This document shows, piece by piece, positions 12,101-22,569 of a stretch of 64,000 bases of DNA. Position 1 is the stretch's first letter. Every line of letters starts with the position of its first letter. Source of the stretch: Corylus avellana (Eukaryota; Streptophyta; Magnoliopsida; Fagales; Betulaceae); NCBI RefSeq assembly GCF_901000735.1, contig NC_081542.1, forward strand, positions 43,440,238 to 43,504,237, given 5' to 3'. A program made the translations under genes and the position numbers. The notes below the pieces were generated by a model that saw only the letters and a list, made by a program, of their open reading frames with translations, made no database searches and had not been told where the DNA came from.

Positions 12101-15100
12101 TCAACACTGGTGTAAATGTCTACAAATCATAGCTTAGAATAATTCATGCCTTGTCATAAATTATTTCGAAATTTAATCAAACAAAATTAAGATATCTCAA
12201 CTCTATATGGAAACAATTAAATTTGTCGGATATTATTTCTGTCCATGTGCTGAAAGCTTGATGGCAACTAATAGGACTCAGGACAGCTAAAACATTACAA
12301 TTAAAGCACCAAACCAAATCATGATATATGTAATAAATAGATACACAAATAATTTATCAGATAAGCAGAAGACAGCAATTCCGTGCATACCTGAGACACC
12401 CCTGATAGCCACTTTGTAACAACTGCAATATCCTGTCGCCATTCATGCTCAAGCTGCCAACAGCTAGCATCACGAACCAGATTAACTGACCCCTGATGAA
12501 TAGACCATATATAAGAATGAGAATCTGCAACATTATATAAACAAAAGGCTACTAGCTACACAGAGGCAGGGAAAAGAAGCTAAACAAAAGGTATTAAACT
12601 AATTGGCAGGAGAAAAAGGCATCTACTAAAGTATTTGGAGAAAGTAATACGGTCGTCTAGCTTACTTGAGAAGGCTGAATCCTAATAGTTGTCCTCCCAT
12701 GAAAATTAGCTATTAGTAAGGCACGTGGGCAGGAAGTGGGAGACCATTCAATAAACTGAACAGAATCACGAGGAGAATCTGCAAAAGGTATTCAATGTAT
12801 CATAAATGACAAAATCAGACCAATACAAAAATCTTTCTTTGTTTTTATTCATTATCCTACATAGTTAAAAAAACTATACTAAACAAAATCCAGGGCAAAT
12901 ACATAATTTTTTTTTTTTGATAACGTAGGAGAACTTTACTCAGATTAATTGCACCAGGGCAAATACATAATTAAAAGGTGTTTATTTGCAATTCAATTTT
13001 TAAGTCTTAACATTTCCAACTTTTTCTTCTTCTATTCATACGGCTTTCGTGGAAGCATTTGCAACAACTCTTGCCTTCAAATGCCCCCCTCCCTTCTTCA
13101 ACAGAGACCTTTCACTGGTGATCTAAGAGCATTAACTCTCCTCAATTTTAGGATTCATAAGAAAATAGAGGTCAAATGAAGGCTCCGTTTGCTTCGACAT
13201 AAAATGTTTTTTGTCGGAAAATGTCTTCAGAAAAATCATTTTTCAAGAAAATGTTTTCCGCACTGTGGGGGCCTAGCGGTGTCACAGTGGGGTTCTGGCA
13301 GTCACAACAGGGTCCTAACAAGTCCTGGCAAATTTTCGGCAATGTTACAACAAGGTGCAGTGTCCCGACGAGGTCTGGGTGGTGTCCCGATGAGGGCCGG
13401 GGGGTCCCGCTAGAGTCCTAGTGGAGGCACGATGGGGTCACTGCACTGGCCCAACTAGGTTCCGGCAGAGGCCTAGTGGGGATCCGGCAAAGTCCAACAG
13501 TGTTCTGGCGGTCGTTTGGCGATTTGGGATTGAAAAGTTTAAATTCGGAAAATGGTTTACAGTTTTTAAAGAAGCTTTTTTGGTCAAACCGAAGATATTT
13601 GTCGTTAACTATTATTTTCCGTCACACCAAACACCGGAAAATATGAAAAATATTTTCCAAAAATTATTTTACGCCGATACAAATGAAGCCTAAAACCACT
13701 TGACACGGCACAATTATAAGGAACAATATTAGCAAGTAGTTTCCCTACCTCAAAGGCAAAACACTAAAAACAACTGACTGATATTGTTTGTACATCAAAA
13801 CAACATCAACTAATCTAAAATGTCACAATGCACTGAGACAATAAAAGTGGTAATTTGCATCAAAATACCAGCTGTGACATTGAATGTTGCACATTCAGTT
13901 GGTCGCTCTGGGATCACAATATGTATGGGAATCCAAAATGGTGGGTTTGCATTGGAACTGCAAAAACAAAATATAAACCGGGAAAATTCAAATCATATAG
14001 TAGTCAACTTTCACAAGCAGTATCAGGAATAAAAAATAAGAAAAACGAGGGCTGCATTCATTTCAGAGATAGAACTACATTTAGATTTTTTTTTTTTTTT
14101 GAGAGAGATTTTTTTTTTTTTTTTTTTGAGAGAGAGAGAGAGAACTAATGCCAAAATAAAGAACTCCCATCACCTCTTCTGAAAATGGTTGTATGCAATT
14201 TCAGAAACTAGAATGGTGAAAGCTATAAACATGGTTAGTAGCTGGCAAGTGATCAACAAAATAAAATGCTCTCCTTCAATGGGATTTTCCATGGGTCCCA
14301 AAACTTCAATATAAGAAAGAATAGCTAGTCAGCAACAAATCAACACTTCAGGACAAATGCATATTTACATGCAATGACTAGCTATAGAGCTACAAATTCA
14401 AGTTCTGTTGCTCTAGGAAATTGAGCAGTTGTGATTTCCTGAGGCACTGCATCTCAAGCTCTCAACTTGTATAACTTTGCAGCAATGAGCAGATACCAAT
14501 TATGTTATCAAGGGAATAGGGCTACTTAGAAGAAGTCTGATATGGGCAGCAACACTGCATTGTATTTCTATTGGGAGTCCAATTTTCACACAAGTCTTCT
14601 TGTCACACATAAATAAACGGGGTAGGCAAGGAGTTAACTCTCATAACAGATTTCCCCTCAATGCTTCATTTGCATCTCAGAATAGACAAGGAAGAAAGAG
14701 TAAATGAAAATGCTAGAAAATTTTTAAAACATGCTTACTTGCTCTTTCCTAATCCCTTTTTCTTAGAAATTCCAAAATCTATCCTGAGCATAAAAGGAAA
14801 TTTGGTGCAGATTCTCAACCATTTTATCATACCATAGGAGACTCAAATTTTCATAAGAATCCCAGCACATTCTCTCTTAATAATAGCCTAAAAGAGCACG
14901 AGAAAATGAAAAAAGTATGCAAACCTTGGAATTCTTGCACAAGTCTCTGATGCACATGCTATAGCATTCAGTTTCCCACACCAAGCTACACCACTGGAAA
15001 AACAAACAGAAGTACTATTGAAATGAAAGAAAAACTTCACTTGACAATTAAAAAGGTACAAATAGTGAGATGCACACAATAAAATGAATAAACTAAATTA

Positions 15101-17113
15101 TTCTATTTAAGACAAGCATGTCAACTGACAAAACAGAGAATTCTTGAATTTCAGACCAAGAAAATCATTGTGTCAAACTATAATATTTTTTTATAAATAA
15201 TAAGTAATTAGAAAGAAGAGCTCACGTACACGAAAAGTATACAAGAGATGCAACCACCCTATTGGGGTGGAAAATCTAGAAAGTCAACAAGATCTACAAG
15301 ATTAGAGGAAGAGATATTAGGAACAAAAGTTACAGCCCAATCTAAGAGGGCACACAAGAAGGATGGTTTTAGTTGAAGCATATTAGATTCGCGGTCGTCA
15401 AAAAGATGTCGATTTCTTTCTCTCTGAATGCTCCACATTAGTAAAGTAGTGATGACTTTCCATAGGGACTCTTTGGATTATCTCCACCCTTGCGTCTTCC
15501 AACATTGAAGTAGCTCAACAATATTGCTAGGCATGACCCACGAGACTCCAAATAAGATGAGAATCAAATGCCATATCTCACTACTTGTCAAACTATAATA
15601 TCACATGGTATCTGGAACAAATAGAAATAGTACACATTCTTATGAAATTATCTACATATTATTATGTAAGAATGACCACTGGCTGTACCTGTGGCACAAG
15701 ATGATATAAATAATTAGTTAGGAAGTCAATTATTTACTTCATCTGTCATTTCTCCCCCTAATACCATTTAACTAGTTTATATGCAACTTTTAATAATTTT
15801 GGGAATAACACAAACCTTTGAGCTCTAAACTCTAGATCAAAGCAAGTTATAATTATGGGAGGACATGCCCCAAAAGGCAAAGATTAAGCAATAAACCTTT
15901 GCTTCAATCCTCTGTAGTAAGAATGACAATAAATCTTCACGACTAGAGAGTAGAGAATTAGTGTTTAATCTGTAATGAAAGTTGTTAATAGTATCATTAA
16001 CAGATTAGAAATTCGAACCAAATAAGAGAAGATAGTCACCGATTAAGATGACATAACAAATGTAAAAAGGGGAAATTTCTCGATAACTATCATCCCCTAA
16101 GAGAAACAATTTGATGGTGTCACGACAATAGAGGACAACTTGCCCATGAGTATGTCAAATAGGGAGGCAACCAAGAATATGATTTTGGATAGGATAAAAT
16201 GACGAAAAAGAATAAATGTGGCCAACCCTGATTAGTTGACGAGGATCCAAGGAACTGACCAAATTCAGTTGGGATTAAAGATTAGTTGAGTTGAGTTTAG
16301 TTGTATGACAATAGAGTACACAATTGCCCATGGAATTTGTTCAATTTCCACAAAATTTAACTGATACTTTCTTCTCTCAACTTATTAGTAACGCATAGAT
16401 GAAAGAATTCAAAGCCATGCATTATAGACCTCAGAGAGAAGACACGATATAGTTCATTACTTTATCAATTAGAATCCGCGACTTAGAACATATCATAAGT
16501 AGCACCAAGACGAAAAGAACCTAAATAAATTTTAACAGTTCCATAGAAATCCACGAATAACACACATTCACAGACTTCTCCACTGTCAGCATAAACCAAT
16601 TCTAACTGTCTCTTCAGGATATCAATTCACTTTCTTCTCCATTTTCAATCGTCTCAAATCGCTTAGAATTCCCAAGTTAGTTAACCATTTCTGACCTTCG
16701 GAAGTAATATACGTTTCGAAGCGAAGTTAAGAAAATAATAATCAAAAACACTAACCAATACAAAAGCACAGTGACGAATTCAAGCACAGATAGAATCCAA
16801 TTAACGAAAAAAAAAATTCGTAATTCGCTGATTAGAGCTCGATTCTCAGTGGAAATTACCTAAAATTGCGACAAAGCTCGGGAACGCTCATTTTGTGAAG
16901 CAAATTGGAGCGGGCCTGCTTGAGCCGTATGCAGAACACGGTGGCGGGACTCAACGGCGAGTCCTCCTCCATGGGATCGTCGGGCTTCTCCACGGCCTCT
17001 TCTTCGGCGACACCGGCCGGCTCGGTCGACTCCGCGCCCTTGGAAACCTCAGCGGACAGAGCTGGCGCAGGCTCGTCCTCCACGTCTTTAGCGCCCGCAA
17101 CGACTTGATTCAT
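3112..17113 (-). CDS. MED16: Mediator complex subunit 16 (MED16/SFR6), complete
   Basis: Sixteen exons: 16860-17113, 14925-14993, 13869-13957, 12666-12778, 12391-12492, 11144-11234, 9047-9640, 7980-8598, 7752-7831, 7485-7567, 6619-6852, 5921-6092, 5100-5620, 4742-4918, 3934-4308 and 3112-3258. Frame is kept throughout for 3720 nt (1239 aa). All introns are GT-AG. The protein matches plant MED16/SENSITIVE TO FREEZING 6, a tail-module subunit of Mediator that couples activators to RNA polymerase II in cold, iron, defence and flowering responses. Recognisable segments are PVSNFSAYVSPEAAAQSAAT in the N-terminal beta-propeller-like region (exon 7), FWWSLLVGVDWWDAVGCTQS (exon 9), and RPRGADAAGLLLRELELHPP (exon 15). 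The C-terminus has two CxxC pairs (C1192/C1195, C1228/C1231), a likely zinc ribbon, and ends WVRVV. The N-terminal 70 residues are acidic and low-complexity. No coding lesion was seen. Large introns at 9.6-11.1 kb and 12.8-16.9 kb hold the transposon debris listed separately. Confidence 0.95.
9912..9976 (-). mobile_element. 65-bp LINE 3' tail in MED16 intron
   Basis: On the minus strand this is the 3' end of a plant LINE, ending ACTTATC plus poly-A (plus strand: poly-T then gataagtaa). It is flanked by an 18-bp direct repeat, ataaatttctcacttctt, at 9894-9911 and 9977-9994. It is a target-primed insertion truncated to 65 bp. Its orientation matches MED16 transcription. Confidence 0.85.
10093..10125 (-). 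mobile_element. 33-bp LINE 3' tail in MED16 intron
   Basis: This is a poly-T plus gataagtaa tail of only 33 bp. It lies between two copies of catgaaaaact, at 10082-10092 and 10126-10136. The direct repeats make it a true, extremely 5'-truncated LINE insertion rather than chance sequence. Confidence 0.75.
10320..10703 (-). mobile_element. 384-bp 5'-truncated LINE with reverse-transcriptase C-terminus
   Basis: It is flanked by 17-bp target duplications, tattgaagaacaaagtt, at 10303-10319 and 10704-10720. A third copy of the same 17-mer sits at 10261-10277, with a 25-bp degraded tail (10278-10302) between. On the minus strand the frame at 10397-10603 reads GERNNRCFEDVKRSFEDFLS and then LYLWTVAFV. 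That is the typical C-terminal end of plant LINE ORF2 after the zf-RVT region. The 3' tail has the gcgcaaggcgcccctaagtac block seen in such LINEs. Confidence 0.88.
10833..11055 (-). mobile_element. Diverged LINE/SINE 3' tail in MED16 intron
   Basis: It begins (plus strand) with an A/T run and aataagtaatgg, then a block close to the LINE tails nearby (aaggtgcctttaagtacat). A proline/CCCAAAACCC-rich stretch follows. No convincing target-site duplication was found, so the right boundary is approximate. Confidence 0.5.
12909..12953 (-). mobile_element. 45-bp LINE 3' tail in MED16 intron
   Basis: A poly-T run and gataacgtagg form a 45-bp insertion. It is bounded by a 19-bp direct repeat, ccagggcaaatacataatt, at 12890-12908 and 12954-12972. 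It has the same orientation as the other tails and as MED16. Confidence 0.85.
13181..13690. mobile_element. 510-bp MITE with GC-rich core (ggctccgtttg family)
   Basis: Its terminal inverted repeats begin ggctccgtttgcttcg on the left and end acaaatgaagcc on the right. Subterminal halves rich in TTTTCCG/CGGAAAA also pair. The centre (about 13260-13515) is GC-rich and degenerate-repetitive (cctagcggtg, gtcccgacgagg). The same TIRs and architecture recur at 29841-30862 and 36713-37734. It sits in a MED16 intron. The flanking trinucleotides are gaa and taa, so no perfect target duplication remains. Confidence 0.75.
14084..14145. repeat. Poly-T plus GA simple repeat
   Basis: Two T runs are each followed by gagagaga tracts, inside a MED16 intron. 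The repeated poly-T then GA structure suggests a short local duplication. Confidence 0.8.
15187..15585 (-). mobile_element. 399-bp 5'-truncated LINE with RT C-terminal remnant
   Basis: It is flanked by a 16-bp target duplication, tgtcaaactataatat, at 15171-15186 and 15586-15601. The minus strand reads WSIQRERNRHLFDDRES, a LINE ORF2 C-terminal signature, but with frame breaks. It lies in a MED16 intron in the sense orientation. Confidence 0.88.
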
Positions 17114-17838
17114 AGCCGAAAACCCTAATTTATATAAGAAAGAGAAAGAGTAAGAGAGAGAAATGTGAGTGGTGGGAAAGTCGCAATTGAGGGCGACAGA
17201 TATCACTGTAGAGATTAGTGGGGGGTAAGTGTGGGCGAGCGAGGCGACTGATTGGGAGTTCTGATTGGTTTGGCTTTCGTCGTGTGTTTTTTTTTTAAAA
17301 AAATTCTGTGTCTCCGAGTGCGTGTGTGTGACTTTTGGTTTGCAAATTGGGGTTAGGGCACGAAGCAAGTGGTTCCAGGTGGTGTGGGATGCTTTACAAA
17401 AATGCCGGCAACGTCCTTTTCTTTTCTCTTTTTTGGGTCTGGGGTAGGACCGGCTGAGTAGGGAGGGGGAGGGTGTGTGTTTGGCAGCTCGCGCTTTTGG
17501 GTTTGGGCGAAACGAGGAGAGTTCGTCGGATGAAGAGAATATTATATCTCTTTCTTATCTTTCTCTCTGGCTTTCCGTGATTGGAAGGGGTAGCTCTGCT
17601 GCTACCATTGATGCGCCTGTCTCAACACTACAGTATTCAGCGCTCTCTTGCGTTGGTTCTTTGCTTTGAGAGACGATTCTTGGGCCCGAGGCTTACCTAC
17701 TTGGGCTCCCTAAGCCTCGAAATGCTCTTTTATTTCCTGTCTCATTAGCTCTTAACAACACACATTGAATGCGATTTTAATGCAATGGCTTCCACTCCCG
17801 CTGCACTCTTTGAGGCTTCTCTATCTTGTCTCTCAATC
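17114..17838 (-). promoter_or_regulatory. MED16 leader and promoter region
   Basis: Immediately upstream of the MED16 ATG (minus strand) is a CT-rich leader, with tatataaatt about 20 nt from the ATG. That is too close to serve as the TATA box of a normal leader. Further out the DNA is GC-balanced, with T-rich tracts at 17288-17300. No gene is recognised between this point and the transposon nest at 17839. Confidence 0.45.
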
Positions 17839-18093
17839 GAATAGGATTCATTCCGGTTAATGGCCAGGATCTCAGTAAATAAATTTTGAGGCTATAAATA
17901 AGATATTTGTCCTATTAATATAAAAAAAATAAAAATATATTATATATATATTTTAAAATATTGTAAAACAAAATTATAAAAAATTAAGGGGTGACTAGCC
18001 ACCCCATTGAGGGTGGCCGAACCACCCCAATTGGGGCTGGGTTGGGTTCGGCCACTCCAGACCGCCTGTCTGGGGTGGCTACATGGCCCTTCG
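17839..18093. mobile_element. Left arm of outer TIR element (ggggtggc family)
   Basis: It starts gaataggattcattccgg and runs through atttgtcctattaat and an AT-rich stretch to GC-rich palindromes (gtggccgaaccacccc). The matching inverted arm is at 33506-33776, ending ggactggatcctattc. A second copy of that arm is at 25286-25527. It is interrupted at about 18094 by a hAT-like element. Confidence 0.7.
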
Positions 18094-18484
18094 CCCAAGG
18101 GGTGCAAAGGCGGGCGGTTAAAACCGACCCGCTAACCGCTAACCGTTATAACCGCTAACCGCTTAACCGCATTAACTGCTAACCGCCTAACCGCCTAGCG
18201 GTTAGCGGTTATTGGGTTTACTAACCGTAACTGCTAACCGCCTTTTTATATAATATATTTTTATAATTCTAATTATAAAAATATTTATACATATAACATA
18301 ATCACTTGATCATTAAATCACAATTTTTTTAAAAAATAATTAAATTACAATTTGAGTATTAATATATTATCACTATAATTTATATGATTATATCATATAA
18401 TCACTTTTTTTTTTTTTTTTTGAATGGGTATTCAGATCTTCATTAATAAGTTGAAAGTCAATCACAATTACACAGCTAGATACG

Positions 18485-21400
18485 TTAAAGGGGAAAGTCT
18501 TCTCTCCAGAGTTTGTCCACTCCAAGAGTCAAAGCTAATTTGGCTAGTTTATGAGCTTCTCCATTGGCCTCCCGCGGGATGTAAGTCACCTTGTATTCTA
18601 GGAAGCCTCGTAACAAAAGCTGCATGTCATCAATAATTGCTCCGTACGGTCGCCAACCTCCCCCGTCTGACTGCAGAGCTTGAACAACCTGTTGCGCATC
18701 GCCTTCCAATACAATCTTGCGTATGTCCAGCTGCAGGCTAAGTTCAATGCCTCGTCTTGCTGCCAGCCCCTCAGCCGTAGTTGGATCGTTGATGGAAGCC
18801 ATTGTGTCGCAGAGCATGGCTAGTACTTCTCCATCATGGTCTCTCACAATAACCCCAATTCCTATCTTTCGTCCTTTCTTATCGACAGCGGCATCCCAGT
18901 TGACTTTGATAGTTCCCAAGGGAGGTTTCTGCCACTGGACGTTAACTGCCCTGCTTGGAGTAGGCCGTTGCTTAGCAACATGCTTAGCCGCTGTAAGGTG
19001 AGCATCCAGCTGGTCCTTTGCTGCACGTAGAATGGATTGTGGGCTCTTGAATTTACCCTCAAAGACCACTGAATTCCTCCGGAACCAGATTTGCCTTGCT
19101 ACAATTGCAATCAGCTGAACCTCCTCAACATCGCTCCTTACCAACAAATACTCCATGATATCCAGAAAGCCTAGTTCAGAACTGGAACTTTTTTGAATTC
19201 TCATGGAGCAATCGGCCCACACGTCCCTGGCTGAGGGGCAGCTCCAGAGTATATGCCCAATCGTTTCCACCTCGAGGTTGCATATGGGGCAGAGTGGGTC
19301 AGGGGTAATATGCTTCTTAAATAAATTTTCCTTAGTAGGCAGGATGTTATTGCCTGCCTTCCAAAGAAACATGTGTACAGCTCGTGGGACTTCAAGTTTC
19401 CATATGGCCTTCCACAACAGTTTTGATCTGTCTCCATTGGAACATCCCCCTTTGTCCACTTCAAATTTTTCCTGTGCCAGATGATAAGCGCTTCGAACCG
19501 AATACTCACCATTCCTTGTATATTTCCAGACCCTTCTATCACCCCCTCTCCGAGGACACACAGCCAGACTACTGATGAGGTTAGCTTCCTCTTCTGAAAA
19601 AATTTCTTTGATTAAGCTCAGGTCCCACCAGTTGGCCTCCCTATCCATCAGCTCACTCACCTTTGCCTCCCTGTCTAGAATACGGGGTGGAGACTGAAGA
19701 AACCCACCTGTTGAAGTGGGAACCCACTTATCTAACCATATGCTGATGTTGCTGCCATCGCCCACCCTCCAAGCTAGCCCCTCCACTAGTAATTTCCTAG
19801 CATTCCAACAGCTCCGCCATACATAAGATGGTTGACTTCCCAATGGGGCATTCAGAAAATTGCCATGTGGAAAATATTTTTCTTTGAGGATTTTTGATGC
19901 TAGACCATCTGGATTTTGAAGGAGTCTCCACCCTTGTTTTGCGAGAAGCGCCATATTAAACCACTCCAAATCTCGGAAGCCTAGACCGCCTTTCACCTTA
20001 GCCCGCCCAAGTTTTTGCCAGCTCATCCAAGTAATGCGACTTTCATCGTGCTTATGACCCCACCAAAATTTAGCCATCATAGAATTGATTTCCTTACATA
20101 GAGTCTTCGGCAATTGAAATACACTCATGGTGTATGTGGGTATGGCCTGAACCACGGCCTTAAGGAGTACCTCCTTACCGGCTTGTGATAAGAAATTCTC
20201 CTTCCATCCTTGCATCCGCTCCCAGATCCTCCCTTTAATGCTCGCAAAGGCCCGAGAACGGGAAGGACCTATAATCGCCGGCAAGCCAAGATACTTCTCA
20301 AGACTCGTAGTAGCCCTCACTCCTGCCGTCGAAGTAATAAATTGCTTCACTGCCGCTGGAGTATTTTTGCTAAAAAACATGGATGTCTTCTCTCGGTTGA
20401 GCTTTTGCCCCGAAGCTCTCTCATATTGGGCAAGGATTTCCTGCACATTGCACCATTCGATAAAGTTTGCCCTGCAAAAAAGCAAACTGTCATCCGCAAA
20501 AAATAAGTGGCTAATTTTGGTGCCTCCTTTGGCGATAGGTAAGCCTGTTATTTTGCCCTCCCTGTCGGCCTTATGTAAGAGTGTGCTAAGACCCTCCGCA
20601 CATAAGATGAACAAATATGGGGATAACGGGTCCCCTTGTCGGATACCCCGGGAGGGTCTGATATTTCCATAGGGCACCCCGTTAATAAGTATTGAGTATG
20701 AGACAGTCCGAACACACATCATAATACGGTCTACCCATCGTTCATCAAACCCAATCCTCCTCATCAATAGCTCCAAAAAATCCCATTCCACTCGGTCATA
20801 TGCTTTACTCATGTCGAGTTTTAATGCCATGTACCCTTTTCTACCTTTAAACCGAGTGTTCATAGTATGGAGAGCCTCAAAGGCCACTATGACATTATCT
20901 GTGATTAACCGCCCCGGTAGGAATGCACTTTGTTGTGGTGATATAATAAAATTCAACATTTTCTTCATTCTATTTGCAAGCACTTTCGCAATAAGTTTGT
21001 AGAAAACATTGCACAAACTGATGGGCCGGTAATCAGTGACCCGAGATGGAGTTTTGCTCTTAGGAATGAGAGCAATATATGTATTATTAATGTTCGGGTC
21101 AAATATGCCTTTATTTAAGAAATCAAGAACCGCATTACCTACCTCCATCCGCACTGTATCCCAGGAACGTTGATAAAAACAAGCCGAAAAGCCGTCCGGA
21201 CCGGGTGACTTGAGGGGGTGCATTTGAGAGAGTGCAATGTCGATTTCCTCCATTGTGAACACTGCTAGTAGGGCTGCATTCATTTCTGGAGAAACCCGAG
21301 GTTCCAATGACGCCAGACACTCCTCTGCTCCGTAGGTGCCTTCAGACGTGAACAACTTTTGGTAGAATCTCTCAAACACATCCGGTATTTCCTCCTTCTT

Positions 21401-22569
21401 TTTCCATTCCCGTCCCTCCTCGTCTCTAATGCTGCGTATATGGTTTATTCGTCTACGGTGATCAGCCCATGCATGAAAAAATGGTGTATTCCGGTCACCA
21501 AATGTGTACCAATTTTGTTTCGCTCGCTGCTTCCACCGTATGTCTTCTTGCTCCATAATGAATTCAATATCAGATTTGAGCCTTGAAATTTCTGCCCAGT
21601 GTTCCGGTTCCTCATGCCTTTGTAGCTTCTCTAGCTCCTTTGTTTTCGACTTTAGTATTTTGGCCGCATTACCAAATTTCACCCCACTCCAGCTCTTAAG
21701 AGCATTCTGACACTTGGCCAATTTACTTTGCACCGTTTGTATAGCTGGGCTTACTGTGTGCTCCTCATGCCACGCCTCCTCCACGACTCCACCATACTCC
21801 TCATCAAGCTGCCACTTAGCTTCAAATTTGAAGCTTCTGTGAGGCGCCCCACATATCTTGACTTATCATGGCTGAATGACATGAGTAAAGGCTTATGGTC
21901 CGATGTCCTTGCAGCCAACACCTGGACAGCAACTTCATTATAAGCTGCACACCAATCCGAATTGGCCACTGCACGATCAAGTCGCTCCTTGACAAACCCC
22001 TCATCATGCCGTCCATTTGTCCATGTATACCGAGCTCCTATAAAGCCCAAATCCTTGAGGCTGCAGCTATCTAGTGCATTCCGAAACCGGACCATTTGAC
22101 TCTCCCTCCTTAGTGCTGCTCCTGTCTTCTCTTCTTGTGTAAGGATTTCGTTAAAGTCACCAACGCACATCCAAGGTTGAGGTTGATAATGCAGCAAATG
22201 CTCAAGCAGCTCCCATGACTCATGCCGTTTGGATGCAACGGGGTGCCCGTAGAAGCAAGTGAGTTTCCAGCCCCTTTCCTGGCCACTATCTACCACTGTT
22301 GCATGAATGTGTCTACGGGTGTAATTTTGGACTTCCAGAACGTATTCATCTTGCCAAAATAGGGCCAAACCTCCACTCAACCCGACTGGTTCCACCACAA
22401 ACATGTGCTGATAACCAAGCTTCACTCTAATTCCTTCCATCTTTCCCTTCCTGCATTTTGTTTCCATTAAAAACAAAATGTTGGGCTTCTTCTCCTTCAC
22501 CATAAGGCGAAGGTCTTGAACTGTCCAGGGGTTCCCAAGCCCCTGGCAGTTCCAGCTGAGGAGTATCAT
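18485..22569 (-). pseudogene. LINE ORF2: endonuclease, reverse transcriptase, RNase H (one frameshift)
   Basis: It starts ATG at 22569 (MILLSWNCQGLGNPW), the classic APE-like endonuclease opening. METK, GDFNEIL and SDHKPL motifs follow in the 22569-21751 frame. At about 21.83-21.85 kb the reading shifts frame. The 21784-18485 frame then carries the reverse transcriptase (DYRPISLCNVFYKLIAK, then FFADDSLLF at about residue 430 of that frame), the zf-RVT segment (MFLWKAGNNILP; CPIC...HILWSCP), and a C-terminal RNase H domain (VNWDAA, AEGLAARRGIELS, EGDAQQVV, REANGEAHKLA; about residues 960-1085). RNase H at the C-terminus is typical of many plant L1-clade LINEs. Apart from the frameshift, all catalytic motifs look intact. 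This is a transposon gene, not a host gene. Confidence 0.92.
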
